DNA from: Vespa crabro | Lineage: Eukaryota > Arthropoda > Insecta > Hymenoptera > Vespidae | Direction: 5' to 3' | Assembly: GCF_910589235.1 (NCBI RefSeq) | Contig: NC_060964.1 | Coordinates: 6,862,569 to 6,926,568 of the forward strand | DNA: 64,000 bases | In this document: one piece after another, positions 1-13,400 of the stretch | How positions within the stretch are numbered: position 1 is the stretch's first letter | Layout: each line of letters begins with the position of its first letter | Notes under the pieces: generated by a model | Told to the model about the DNA's origin: nothing | What the model saw: the letters and a program-made list of their open reading frames with translations, nothing else | Database searches by the model: none | Program-made: the position numbers and the translations under genes

Positions 1-685
1 AAAATACAGTGAATTTTTATTTATTTATTTTACTTGAGCCAATAAGTAATGTCGAAATTTTTTGATAATTCATATTTAAATAAATAATTTTTGTATTGAA
101 AGGGGGGAAAAATGAAAAAGGAGAAAAGAATGTTTGAATATTTTGTATGTATTCAAATAAATTACTTTATATGTGTAGTCCTTTTTTTGTTAGATAAAAA
201 TAAAAAAAATATCTTGGTATTGTTTCGTGAAAAAAAAAAAAGAAATATTCACCATTTTATATCTAAATAATACTAGACTTTTAAATTAATATTTTATATT
301 CAAATAAATGACAACAGATAGTATATCGTTTATTTAAATACTTTCTATCATTAGATATATCTACAATAAATAATTAATGAATGAACAAAACGATATCAAT
401 AAAAAAAAAAAAAAAAAAACAAACCAATGCGTTTACATTTGCATCGTAAAAAAGAAAACGAGGAAACATTGTTAATAAGAAATAGAGAAATTCATTTTGA
501 GAATTTTAAACGAAAATATTCGAAAAGTGAAAACATATTTATACTTTCAACAAGTGGTTTTTCCCCTACCCTCCTCCCCCCCCCTACCCTACCTTTTTAC
601 AATGACAAATTTACAAATTTATTTTATCGTTCTAATTGAAAATTCAAAAATGTATATAATAATTCATTGCTCATATTTGTTGCAG
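1..685. other. AT-rich intronic sequence, nothing recognised
   Basis: Very AT-rich with homopolymer runs; it ends in a good acceptor (atttgttgcag) for the exon at 686. The two open frames here have no coding character. Confidence 0.55.
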
Positions 686-1615
686 CGACAATTACGAGAA
701 AAACGAAAGACCAGTGATCCGAATCTCTCCAAAACAAAGTGAGTTACAATTATATCGTAAATTTTTATTAATTTAATTTTCCACTTATCTTGATAATCGA
801 ACATCCGACAAAATTACAAGGAAAATAGAATCAAAAAGAAAAACTCTAAGTGGGCGTTTAGGTAATAAAATTAATTTGTCGGTACGCTTGGATCATTAAA
901 TTTCTAATTTGATTAGGCCGTTCAGAATGAATTTCTCATTTTAATTCTAATTCTACGAATGAGAGAAAATATATACCGGAGAGTACGTTTTTCGTTTACC
1001 ACGAAATCGATGATAGAATTACTCACGACGTAGTTTTTAAAGGAGAAGAAGAAGAAGAAGAAGAAGAAGAAGAAGAAATACATTTTCAAACTGACGTGTA
1101 ACTGACAAACTATTTCTCAAAGTACATCGACCATTCTGTCAAACTGTCACCGATGTTGGTTCATTACGAAATTGTACAATTGCCAGAATGAACCTACACT
1201 ACGAATATCGGTACTATTTCGAACAAAACCTTGAGAGAGGTAGAAGAGCGAGAGAGAGATGCTAATTTTTTTCTTTTCTTTTTTTTTCTTTTTTTTTTTT
1301 TTCTTTTCTTTTTTTACAAAGACAACATCGCGAAGAGAAATCGTCATAATGCATACCGTTGAAATAGATATGAAAATCTTTTATCGTGGTAAATAAATAA
1401 ATAAAATAAAAGGAAAAAAGAAAAGAAAGAAAGAAAAAAAATTATACGAGAGATATGAACACTAATCATATTCACTTCTTAAATAATTCCATTAGATTAA
1501 CTCGCTGAAATATAATACATATTTAAAACCTACGAATAAAAATTAGCAAATACGAAAGGAAGATCTCTAGCTCAAACTCTCTTTCTCTCTTTCTCTCCCT
1601 CTCTCAGTTTTTCTC

Positions 1616-1668
<53 letters not shown>

Positions 1669-2420
1669 CTCAATCTGTCTTTCTCCTCCTAGTATTTATA
1701 CGACCGAGCTAAAGAAGAATTTCGATGCAACGCGAATCAATTCCAATTTCAACGAAGGACACTTCGCATCCGTTTATTTCATGAATTCAAATTAAAACGG
1801 GACTTCAATCATCCCTGAAGGGCTCCTAAACATGCGAACGATTCTCTACGTGCAACCCAACATAACATATATACGCATATAAATACATTATATATATATA
1901 TATATATATACGCACATACATGCGTATACAAATTTTGCATAAAAATTTATTTGCATAAAAATTTTCTATAAAAAAATATTACAAATTACAACCATTGATT
2001 TCAATTACAAGATCTCTCTCTCTCACTCCCCCTATGTAGAATCGTTCGCAACAATAAAAAGTTCATCCTTTAACATCATTATTATCTTCTTTGTCGTCGT
2101 CATCATCATCATCGTCATCATCGTCATCATCATCATCGTCATCATCATCATCATCATCATTATTATCATCATCATTATCATCATCATCATCGTGAAAACT
2201 ATTGCGTCGTTTTAATGTACAACGATCGTCGGACTAAAACTCGTTTCTAGCATCTACGATGCATCATCGTCATGTGCCATCTTTCTTGTCTTAATCCCCA
2301 CTACCACCACCTCGCATCACCCCTCTTCACGTCACCCCTTACCCTTCATCTTGTTCATTCCCCGTCACTGTAAACGTAACTCATGAAACGATCCTTCGAA
2401 TTTTTGGCAAAATTCCGTTC

Positions 2421-2481
<61 letters not shown>

Positions 2482-2695
2482 TGCCCCCTCTATCTCCCTC
2501 CCACTCTCTCTGTTTCTCTCTTTCATCATTTTATCTCTTTCTCTCTCCCTCCACCCTCTATCTCCCTCTGCTCCCCCCCTTTCTCTCTCTATTTCTCTCT
2601 TCCATCATTTTATTTCTCTCTCCCTCCCTTTTTCTATCTTTCTCTTTTCTTTCTCCCTCTCTCCATCTTTATCTTTCTCTCGCTCTTTCATCATT

Positions 2696-2751
<56 letters not shown>

Positions 2752-4963
2752 TTTCTTTTTCTCTCTTTCTCTCTATAATCGGCGCGTATTTCGAAGGATG
2801 GTAGCACACGTGCAAAGTACGCAGACTCGAGAACGACTCTTCTCTTTTACCCTCTCCCCTCTTTCACTCTGGGTTCCTCATTTCGTAAAGGTGTGTATGG
2901 ATAGCCAGGAGGCCTTCAGTCTGACGTTAAACGTTCAATTCCACGGATGGCCGTTGCGTCGCTTCGACGGTACGAAACGCCCACGCGACTCTAACCATAC
3001 TATTTCTTTCTCTCTCTTACTCTCCCTTTTTCTCTCTTTCTCTCTCTCTCTCTCTTTCTTTCTCTCTCTCTCTCTCTTTCTCTCTCCCTCCCTCTTTCTC
3101 TCTCTCTCTCTCCCTCTCTTTGACCCACCCGAAAGGCGCATCAATTTCAATTAAGCCGACCGACGTCAAGCTTCGATTATCCGCACTTTTTCTTTTTTTT
3201 TCTATTTTTTCTTCGTCCATTTTTTTTCTCTCTTCAGTTCTCTTGTTTTTGTTTTGTTCACTTTTCTTTTCCCCTCTATTTGGCTTCCCTTTTCGTTCGC
3301 CTATCTTTTTATTCTATTCTTTATTTTATTTCATTTAATTTCTTATTATATTTTTCATTTTATTTCTTTTCCCTATCTCCCTTTTTTCCCATTTGAAATC
3401 TATATCTACGTATATATCTCATATTTGTGTTGAATATAATGTGAATTAGATATCCGTGAAAAATTATAGTACGTAAATAGAGGGAAATAATAGTGTGCAA
3501 GTGTAAGGATCTCGAAAGGTATTAGTCGATCGATTAACCCATCCATATGTATATAATATCGCTTGTCGTAATTTTTGTTTTTTTTTTTTGTGATAGAAAT
3601 CGATAAGATCGAAAAGATCGGAAAGATCGAGAAAAGTGCGAAGAGATTGGAGAAAATAGTGATCGAAGAAATATTTCGTAGATCGTATCATGTTGTCATC
3701 GTCATCGTCATTGTCGTCGTTGTTGTCGTTGTCGTTAACTTTTGAATACTAAAAACGGATCGGTGATGAGAACTGAGAACGTAAAGTGGATCGTCCTTCT
3801 ACGTCGATTCGAGTTGTTGCGATCGGTGATGTCATCCGAAAGGAAATTTCGAGATCGATTACAAAGTGTTAGGCGCACGTCGATTTACATATACAAATCC
3901 AAATCCAAAATACATATACAAATGCAAATCCAAAAAAAAATTAAAGAATCTGAATCGGACAAAAGGAAAAAAGGAATAAAAAAGCTATAGTCGTGCGTGC
4001 GATCCGTCGAAATTAGATTGAAGATTAAACGACGTGGATGATTTCAATGCTCGATATATCCGTTCTCCTCGTGAGATCCATAGATCACGAAGTCGATAAC
4101 GTCGTCGTTATTGTCTCGAATCTAATCGAATCAAATCGAACCAATTTTCTCGATTATAACGAATACTCGAGTGTTACGATAATTAGTTCCAAAGAAAAAT
4201 ATTAATTATTCTTTCAAATGCGATCTATATAACGAACACTTTTCTTCTTCGTGTAAAGAAAAAGAAAATGATCGTATACGATGATTTAGGTATAGATCGA
4301 AAATTAAACGACGACGATGATTTCAATATTCGATATATCCATTCCTCGTGATCCATAGATCTCGAAATTGTTTAACGTCTATGTCACATTCTCGAATTTC
4401 TAATCGAATCGATTTCTCGAGCGTAAGAAAAAATTAATTGATTATAAAATATTAAAGAAAACGATAAAATTATTTTCTAAATAGCACTTGAATACGTGAC
4501 AATTTAACGAGCTTCTTCATCTGCGTCTTTTTCCTCACTTTGAGAACAAAGCAAAAAATACCTAACAGGAGAAAAAAAAGACAAAAAACAAAAAACAAAA
4601 AATTAACCATGAGCAAGGGTTTAACGACCCTTTTTTTCCATCGTCCATCGATCTCTCCTTCCCCTCCTCTATCCTATCCTATTCTTCCTATCCCCTCGTG
4701 CCACTTCCCCTCCCATAAAGAAAAGATGGAAAAGGTATACCTACCATTAATATATAGGAAAGGGGTTGTTAAAAGTTAGTCGTTTCAAGGTATTCGCACA
4801 CAGTGTCGGGGGGGATTATCGACCTCGAGGCTGCGCCTCGTCTTTGATCCGTTCGAGCGTAAAACTGGACGGACGCCTTTGACTGCTCTCCGCAAACAAA
4901 TAAGCGTCAACGCGCGTTAATACCGGCCTCCTCGTCAATGTATGTACAATCGGAGAACACCCA

Positions 4964-5013
<50 letters not shown>

Positions 5014-5272
5014 AGTGACGACGACGAGGACGATTTTTATTTTTATTATTATTATTATTATTATTATTTTATTTTTTAATTTTTTTATTTTTTCTTTCTT
5101 TTTTTTTTTCTTTTAATTTTTAATAGTCAATTGATAACAGTCGAACGGTAAAAAAGATGATGATCGATAGATCGATAATATTATTTTTCTGTTCTTAACA
5201 TCTTATACCTAAATATGACTCGCGAATATTTCTTATTCGTTATTAATCATAACATATTGTAGAAACATGCTG

Positions 5273-5307
<35 letters not shown>

Positions 5308-5376
5308 CTCTTTCTTGTGCGCGTGTGAAACATTATTAAAAATAGCATCGAAGATTTGAAATTCTAAAAGATCTTC

Positions 5377-5407
<31 letters not shown>

Positions 5408-5668
5408 TCGACGATAAAATACGTTAAAATATACTGCTTGGCGTATCGATATAGAATCTTGTAAAATCGAGTTAAGAGAAGGAAAGAAGAAAGATTGAGA
5501 AGGATCGACGTCTAGAGTCACGTGTGGTCTTATTTCCATCATCGTATCGATCAAAGGAAAAGAAACGAGGGTGGCAAGAGATACAGAAAACACGTGTGTG
5601 TGTGTATTTGTGTACGTACGTACGTACGTATGTTTGTATGTTTGTATGTATGTATGTATGTATGTATG

Positions 5669-5699
<31 letters not shown>

Positions 5700-6456
5700 T
5701 ACGTAGAAACATGTATGAGTTTGACCAGTCAATTTTATCCTCATGGAAAAAAAAAGGAAAGAAAAAGAAAAAAAAAATTAGAAGGAGGAGGAGTAATAGG
5801 TGGCATTTTAAAAATTGTATTATCCCTGTCAACTAAGTAAATTAAATTGATTCGATATATCCCATAGCGACGAATAATAGCATGGTGTCTGTCTGATGAG
5901 GTTTAAAGTAAAAATTTTTTACAATAGAAATACAATGAAAAAAATCATCGAAAATAATCGTACGTCAAATTTTGGTCGATCTATATAAAAATTGCCAAGT
6001 ATTGTCAAGGGAATTAAAAGAAATCGTTGTAATTCTCATTATCAAACTTGATACAAATCAGATAAGTTCTATAGTAGAAAAAAGAGAGAGAGAGAAAAAG
6101 AGTTCAATCTAAACGAAAAAGATATCTTCTTAACTTAGAAACAATTAATCTTCTTTACGATGTGCAACTACTACTCTTGCCAGAAGGGCAATCACGATGA
6201 AATCGTAACATTGACGACGGTGCCTCGTTTTTACGTGTCACCTATGTACATAGATATTACGTGACACCTATGATATAGATAGATAGATAGATAGATAGTT
6301 ATTATACGTTTAAATATACGCGCATTATATACAACAAAATATATAGAAAAATACATACACGATAATATCTGTATATATGTGTACATAAAAAACGTAAAAG
6401 TACTTTCCTTAACATATAGGAAAGTATAATATATGCATATATAAATAAATAAACAA

Positions 6457-6500
<44 letters not shown>

Positions 6501-6608
6501 GTACATACGTATGTACATAAAATCGTGAATACCAATACATAGATATAAATATACGTATGTAGTTAATAGATATCCTATGTACATACGAAACTATGTACAT
6601 ATAAATAT

Positions 6609-6658
<50 letters not shown>

Positions 6659-8528
6659 CACATAGGTTCATCATAGAAATAGTAAACACCTAAATCGTTT
6701 CTCCTGTCGGGTCGTGTCGACTAAGCTCATAATGAGGTTTCCCTTCTTCTTTGTCGTCTTCTTAAAGGTACTTGAGCTCAAAATCCGAACATAATGCAAA
6801 CGTCAATGTTATGTAGTGCTTCAGGGTCTGGTTTTAACGTTGTTTGAAAATCATTCGAATTACATGGTAACTAAATAAATGGGATCTTTAGAAAAATATT
6901 ACAGTAACAATAATATACAGATATTACATTGATTACTTTTATAAATGATATTCTTATTCCAAAGTTTTATATAAAATGATTTGCATTTTTGAATTTGAAC
7001 ATTTAGAAAATTAATTAAAGAAACAATCGCGATTAATAGAAAATGATTATTACTAATCCTAGGAATGATATGCTCGTATCGTTTCTATTGTTCTCTTAGT
7101 TACAACCAAGACGCACACGTATCATCGTAAAAAGAATATAGGACATATATGTATTAAAGGGGGTCACGTTGATCGTAATTAAATTCAATTGGCGATGATC
7201 GAAAAATCTAAATGAACTACACTTTAAAATCCATTGTTTTATTTTGTCGTTCTTTTAACATTTTTTCATATATCAAAAGTATCATCCACTGTGTTTAATA
7301 AATGTAGAGAATGGGAACTCATAAAAAAGTTCCTAAATTAATTTTAAAAATCAATGGATCATTTTCCAAACCTTTTTCTTCTTTTTCTTTCTTTTCTTTT
7401 TTTATAGAAATTTTTCGACCGTCTAAGAACTTGTGTCACTTATTGCAAAATATTTAATACTTTTTAACATTTTAATACTTTTTTAATACTTAAGTTTTAA
7501 TACTTTTTAATATTTTCCGGATAGTTATTTTTCTTTTTTTTTTTTTTTTTTTTTTCCGTAGTGAAATACACGGTAAATCATGTTGTTTAATCCACCGTAA
7601 TCTTCTTTAATACTTTTAAATATTTTTTTATGGATTAAAAATATCCGCACTTTTAAATACAGGGAGAGGAAGAAGAATTTCAAAAGTCTGTTTTCCGACA
7701 CTTTTTCGGCAAATTTTTCTTTTTCTTTTTTCTTTTCTTTTGTTTTTTTTTTCTTTTTTTTTTTTTTTTTTACAAATTGTAAAACGACGAGCTTATGAAT
7801 TTTTTTGAACCATCTAAAAACTTACGAATCGTTTCACGTAATTCATTTCAATGATATCGCAAAAGATATATATCCGATCTTAAACACGTTTGTTGATACG
7901 GTCAACGAGTGTTTTGCACATTCCACATGGGACTTAATATTAAAAAATAGTTTCAACATTTATATATGAATAAATATTTTTTTTGTTTTTTCTTTTTTTT
8001 TCTTTTTAATAATATTTATTGCGTTTTAATATACAATGTTTCCTTGACTTTCAATATTGTATATATTTTCATTAAAATTTTTAATATCTTAATAATAATT
8101 TTTCTAATTCAATTATAAACAATATAGTTCATTGTATATGTATATATGAAACGTGTTTGGATTTTTCATATACGTATCTAATAACCGTATCTCAACAATG
8201 TATTAATACATTTTATGCTATTTTCAAGGAATAAGGGTGTATAATTTCGTTCTTAAATGGTTTGTTATTTTCGGAAATTAGTCAATCGATATTTCCATTC
8301 ATATCACATCATTCTATCGTATCTACCCCTCCCTTCCCCGGCTTCTCTCCTCTCCTACCCTCCCCCGCCCCTTTCTCTCTCTCCCTTCTTGCTGTTTCTC
8401 TTCCCCTCCCCATCGGCATTTAAAGTACACTCGCAAGCTTTTATAAGGATGATGTGGCTCGTATATCTGGTTTAAAAAAGATCGATAAACCAGAATGGCG
8501 AAGGAAAGGAAAAAAAAGAAAGAGAGAT

Positions 8529-8561
<33 letters not shown>

Positions 8562-8998
8562 AGAAGAGGAAAGTGACCTCGTTTTATCAACCCTCCTCGT
8601 ACGCAACGTGCAGTTCGCAAAAGGATGGCCAAAGCGATATCAGCCATAGTAGATAATAGACATCTTGGGCTTTATTTTCGAAGCGCGATCGATACTCTCG
8701 AATCAATACGTAGACAGTAGTGCGTAGTCTTCACGCAGCCTCCCACTTTTTTCTTCTCTTACCATTTCTTTAGAACGTAGTCTGAAAGAATATATATATA
8801 TATATATATATGTATGTATTCGAGGACGTGAATAGATTTGCAAATTGCATATAATCATAACGATCGATGATTTTATATAGATTTTTGTTCTTTTTTATCT
8901 TTTTTTTTCTATGAAACAAAATAATAATAATAATAATAATAATAATAATTAATAATAATAATAATAGTAATAGTAAGTAAATAAATACTTTTTATTTA

Positions 8999-9049
<51 letters not shown>

Positions 9050-9229
9050 TTTATTTTATATTTGAAAAAGAAAATCTTATCACAAACTTTTTCTAAAAGT
9101 ATTTATATATAGTAATTAATTTATAAAAATAATTTATAAAAATACGAAGAGAGAGTATCAGTAAATATAATACATTTTATTTTATATCGTTAAAATTCGA
9201 ATTAATATTTATTTAAAATAAAATACTTA

Positions 9230-9281
<52 letters not shown>

Positions 9282-9463
9282 TTAAAAATTTTAAAAAATT
9301 TCAAATTAAAAACTACGAAGATTTTGTTTCATAAAAAATATCCATCTATGTTATATAATAAAGTGTATTTTAAATTTTGTAGGACGAGAAAAGAAATAAA
9401 AATGTTGTATACGAGAGTGTGGTTAGATAGAAGAGTATGGGTGGGTGGGGTGAGGGGTGATGG

Positions 9464-9494
<31 letters not shown>

Positions 9495-10386
9495 GAGGGT
9501 GTAGGGCTAGAGGTAGTGGGGCGAGGAAGTAAAATGAACGAATACACTTCGACGAAGAAATATTCTCGGTCTAATACCTTCGTTGAATAGATGATCGGAA
9601 GCATTCATGCCTTACGAATAGATCGTGAGTATCCCTGCACCGGCGTTGGATATATTACCAGCGACATACACGTTCTCTTTTGTATGCACAAGAACGCCGC
9701 GTTTATATATCGCAGCTGCGGCAATGGTGGTTCTATATCGAGAGGGTTGATTAAAGTGATGAAGGAGCGGCTTCGATAAGGCTCACCTCGATCGACGCCG
9801 ATTAAGCTTGCAAGCTTATACACTCCTACATATCTATATATACATAACGGTCCTGCATAGATACCATACGTATATGTATACTGTGTACATATGCACGTAT
9901 ATATGTATGTACGTACGTATGTATGTACTATGCATGCATACGTCGTAGTACGTACGATTGTTATATAGAAATATGTTTGAAATAATACATTTTAATTGTG
10001 CAAAATTGAAAAAAGATATGTCAGTTTGTAATACGTATTATTTATTGGATTGGAACAGCGACTAAAACTCTTCAAAACGATTTTTTTTCTTTCTCTTTTT
10101 TTTTTCTTTTTTTGTTTTTCTTTTAATTAAAAAAAAATTTTTTTCACCAGTATTATATCTATTTGAAAAGTAATGGAAACTTCGTTTTCGTTGAATTTTG
10201 CAAAGTGATATAATATTTGTCGATAAAAAAAAGAAAAAAAAAAGTAACTTTTTTTTATACACATAATACTAATATTGAAATATTTTATATAAGTAGTCGA
10301 TAAGAAGAAACGATGCGTTTAAAAATGAATGATAAAAATATCTCGAGGATTGTCTCTCTCTCACTCTCTCTCTCTCTCTCTCGTTC

Positions 10387-10430
<44 letters not shown>

Positions 10431-13400
10431 AATTTCTAATGTCTCAGGATTTTCATTTTTCTTGACTCATATTCGTAATTTATATTAACATACACATACG
10501 CGTGCATCCACACATACATACGCGCGCGCGGAGAAAAAAAGATTGACCTCCATTTAACGTAATACAATAAAAAATTCCAAACGATTTTGATTTTATTTAT
10601 TTTCTTTCATCTACGTTATATAAATACATAGATAATCGATCCTAGTCTCTACTAATATATAATCTCGCGTAAAATATCTTTCTTTTTTAATCATACGACA
10701 TAACAATATCACACGTGGCACGTAATATTATCCAGAATAGTCGAATAAGGAAAATGTCAGTGCATCCGCTATCACCTATACTACCCGTCCGACTTTTAGA
10801 CATAGAAAGAAAATAAGGTTCAACCTTTATAAGGGCGACACAAATCATGCTACCACGATGTTTGTTGGTCGTCGTTGATCTCGAACGAAGCGACCCGTTA
10901 AACTTAACAAAGTTTACACGATTTATATTAATTTTGAGAAATAAAATATTGGAAAAGAAAAAAAAAAGGAAAAAAAAAAAGGAATCGATCTATTAGGGGA
11001 AGGGAATAGAAGATCAAACGAAAGGAAACCAAAAAAAAAAAAAAAGAAGAAAGAGAAAATAAGAAAGATTATTATTCCATTCATTACTTCTTTCAACGTT
11101 TGTATCAATTATAAAAAAATCTTTATTCCAATAGAACAGTACACCTGACAGTTTAGACATTAGACATTTTTAATTTTTTTCTTTTTTTTTTTTTTTTTCT
11201 CTTTCTCCTAATAATAACAACACAAAGAAATTTTCTTCTATATTAATTAAAGAAAAAATAAACGAAAAGAAGAAAGAAAAAAGTGCGCTACTACTGCTGC
11301 TGCTGCTGTTGTCATTGTTGTTCTTATTGTTATTATTGTTGTTGTTGTGTCCCTGAAAGTGGACAGAGATAATGCGATAGTGATCGAAATAGTGATTAAT
11401 AATTATTGAATCGAAACTCGCGATCGATGTCGACGAGGTTGTGATGCATTTATTACGTGATTGTCTCTTTTATTCCATTGTGGAAACGCTTCGAGAGTAA
11501 GAAGACATAAGAAAAAATGAGACAGCGCGGTTCACGACGTGTTCGTCCTCGACCTCGTTCTCGCGAAAACGAGACGAACTTGACCAATCCGGTATCTCAC
11601 GCGGATCCTTCTTCCCTTATCGATCGATCTAACAACATTACGAAAAGGTATCCAAGCGCGGATGAGAATGTCGTCGAGGGTCCACATGGGGACCTTGGAA
11701 TAGAGGCCCTTCCTGTTAATGAACGACGTACAAGATCCGAAAGGTAGCTGCAGCTGATTAATATATCGATCATTAGATCGATAATATTTCATTTTGATTA
11801 TCGTTTGAAAATTTAATTAATACGTAAACAAACGAACGAACGAACGAACGAACGAACGAACAAAAAAAAACAAGCAAAAAGAAAAGAAAAGCAAAACGAT
11901 CATATTCGTTTTTATATATTATGGGGATTAAAATGATATTTTGTAATATTTGAATTGATGATGTATATATATATACGTTCACAACCTACATCGAATATAA
12001 TTTCTTTGATGCCAGATATTCCCCATGAATTTTAGCGTCATTTTGTAAATTGGAATTAATCCTTGTTATTAGCGTATATCGTTTCCGAGTAAAGAACGTG
12101 GGTAGATATCATTAAAGTCATAAAAGTCTCATGTGAATGTTTCTTGAATAGGGCTTTAGAAAACAGTTCATTATATTAGAAATGTTTATTCAAAGAAAAA
12201 AGGGGTAACTGCTTACGTTAAAAAGCTTGTGTTATAAGCTAACGATTGACTACAGGGCTTATTTCAGTGACTGCGATCCTTCCGGTACATTTCCTGGAAA
12301 TTCGGCTGGTAGCTCGTCTAATAGCAGTTTATCGACGAGAAGTTTGGACAGTCCAAGTACGAGCTTGGAACAAGTGCATCCAGCGACCTCGTCGGCCAAT
12401 GCATCGACCTCGTGGGACAGTGACGTCGATGTCGAGCCAGATCCATCCGATTGGAGTCAAGGTGTCACCGAAGAAGTACTAGCGCGTCTTAGTAATTCCG
12501 AGAAAAAGAGGCAAGAAGTTATCAATGGTACGTAGATTGATGATCCCATGCTCGAGAATTAGTTTTCAATTTTATATATTCGAAAAAAAAAAAGAAAAGA
12601 AAGAGAAAAAAACGAAAACAAACGTAGAACGTAATTGTTCATCTACGATATGATTTCTTTTGTTAACGACAGAACTGTTTCATACGGAACGATCTCACGT
12701 ACGTGCTTTGAAGGTACTATCCCATGTCTTCCACAAACCATTACTAGAATCGCAAGTACTGCCATTGGATCAGATCCAATTGCTCTTCTCGAATCTGGAC
12801 GAAATGGTAGCGATACATTCGCGTTTCAATCAGGCAATGAAAAGGAAAAAGAAGGAAAATCCTTGCGTGGGCGATGTCGGTGATCTTTTATTGGAAATGT
12901 TCGACGGAGAAGCCGGTGAGACGTTCGAACGTGCCGCCTCGACTTATTGTGCGAAACAGCAGGTTGCTTTGGACGCGTTGAGAGATCGACGTAGGAAAGA
13001 TCTTAAATTAAATTCGTTTCTGAACGAAATCGAAGCCAATCCTCTTTGTAGGAGATTACAACTGAAGGACCACATACTGACAGGTATGTTGAGACTGACC
13101 AAGTATCCTTTGCTCTTCGAGAATCTTGCAAAATATACGCCGGAAAAGAATGAGAAGGAAAAGGCATCGGTGTTTCGTAGTCTCGAACGTAGCAAAGAGA
13201 TCTTAAGTCGTGTAAATCAGGCCGTAAAGGAAGCAGAAGATTACCAACGTCTCGTAGAAATTCAACGTACCATCGACAGATCGGCCTTCGATAAATTCGA
13301 TCATCCAACCGTTCAAGAGTTCAAGAATCTCGATATAACTAAACGCAAACTTATTTACGAGGGTCCATTGCAATGGCGTAGAACCGAACAGAATAGAGCG

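Larger units (their letters stand above)
739..11359. other. Large repeat-filled intron/upstream region with no supported gene
   Basis: About 10.6 kb made mostly of simple repeats (listed separately), poly-T/A tracts and a few CpG-richer patches (about 1700-1850, 2200-2370, 2780-3000, 3440-4500, 4800-4960, 8620-8760, 9560-9830). Open frames here are products of repeats (poly Leu-Ser, poly Tyr-Ile, Cys-Val-Tyr). The CpG-richer patches are the only places where enhancers or extra 5' exons could plausibly lie; none has a clear coding pattern. Confidence 0.6.

Noticed and set aside
2383..3154. Long open frames rich in Leu and Ser
   Set aside because: They are translations of CT microsatellites; no domain and no splice context.
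5472..5836. Overlapping frames with Cys-Val-Tyr-Met or His-Thr-Tyr repeats
   Set aside because: Produced by the TGTA/GTAC tetranucleotide array on both strands.
6231..6600. Hydrophobic Tyr/Ile-rich minus-strand frames
   Set aside because: Translation of AT and GATA arrays, not a membrane protein.
9591..9823. 62- and 72-codon frames on opposite strands
   Set aside because: Open because of a CpG-richer patch; no homology recognised and both strands are equally open.
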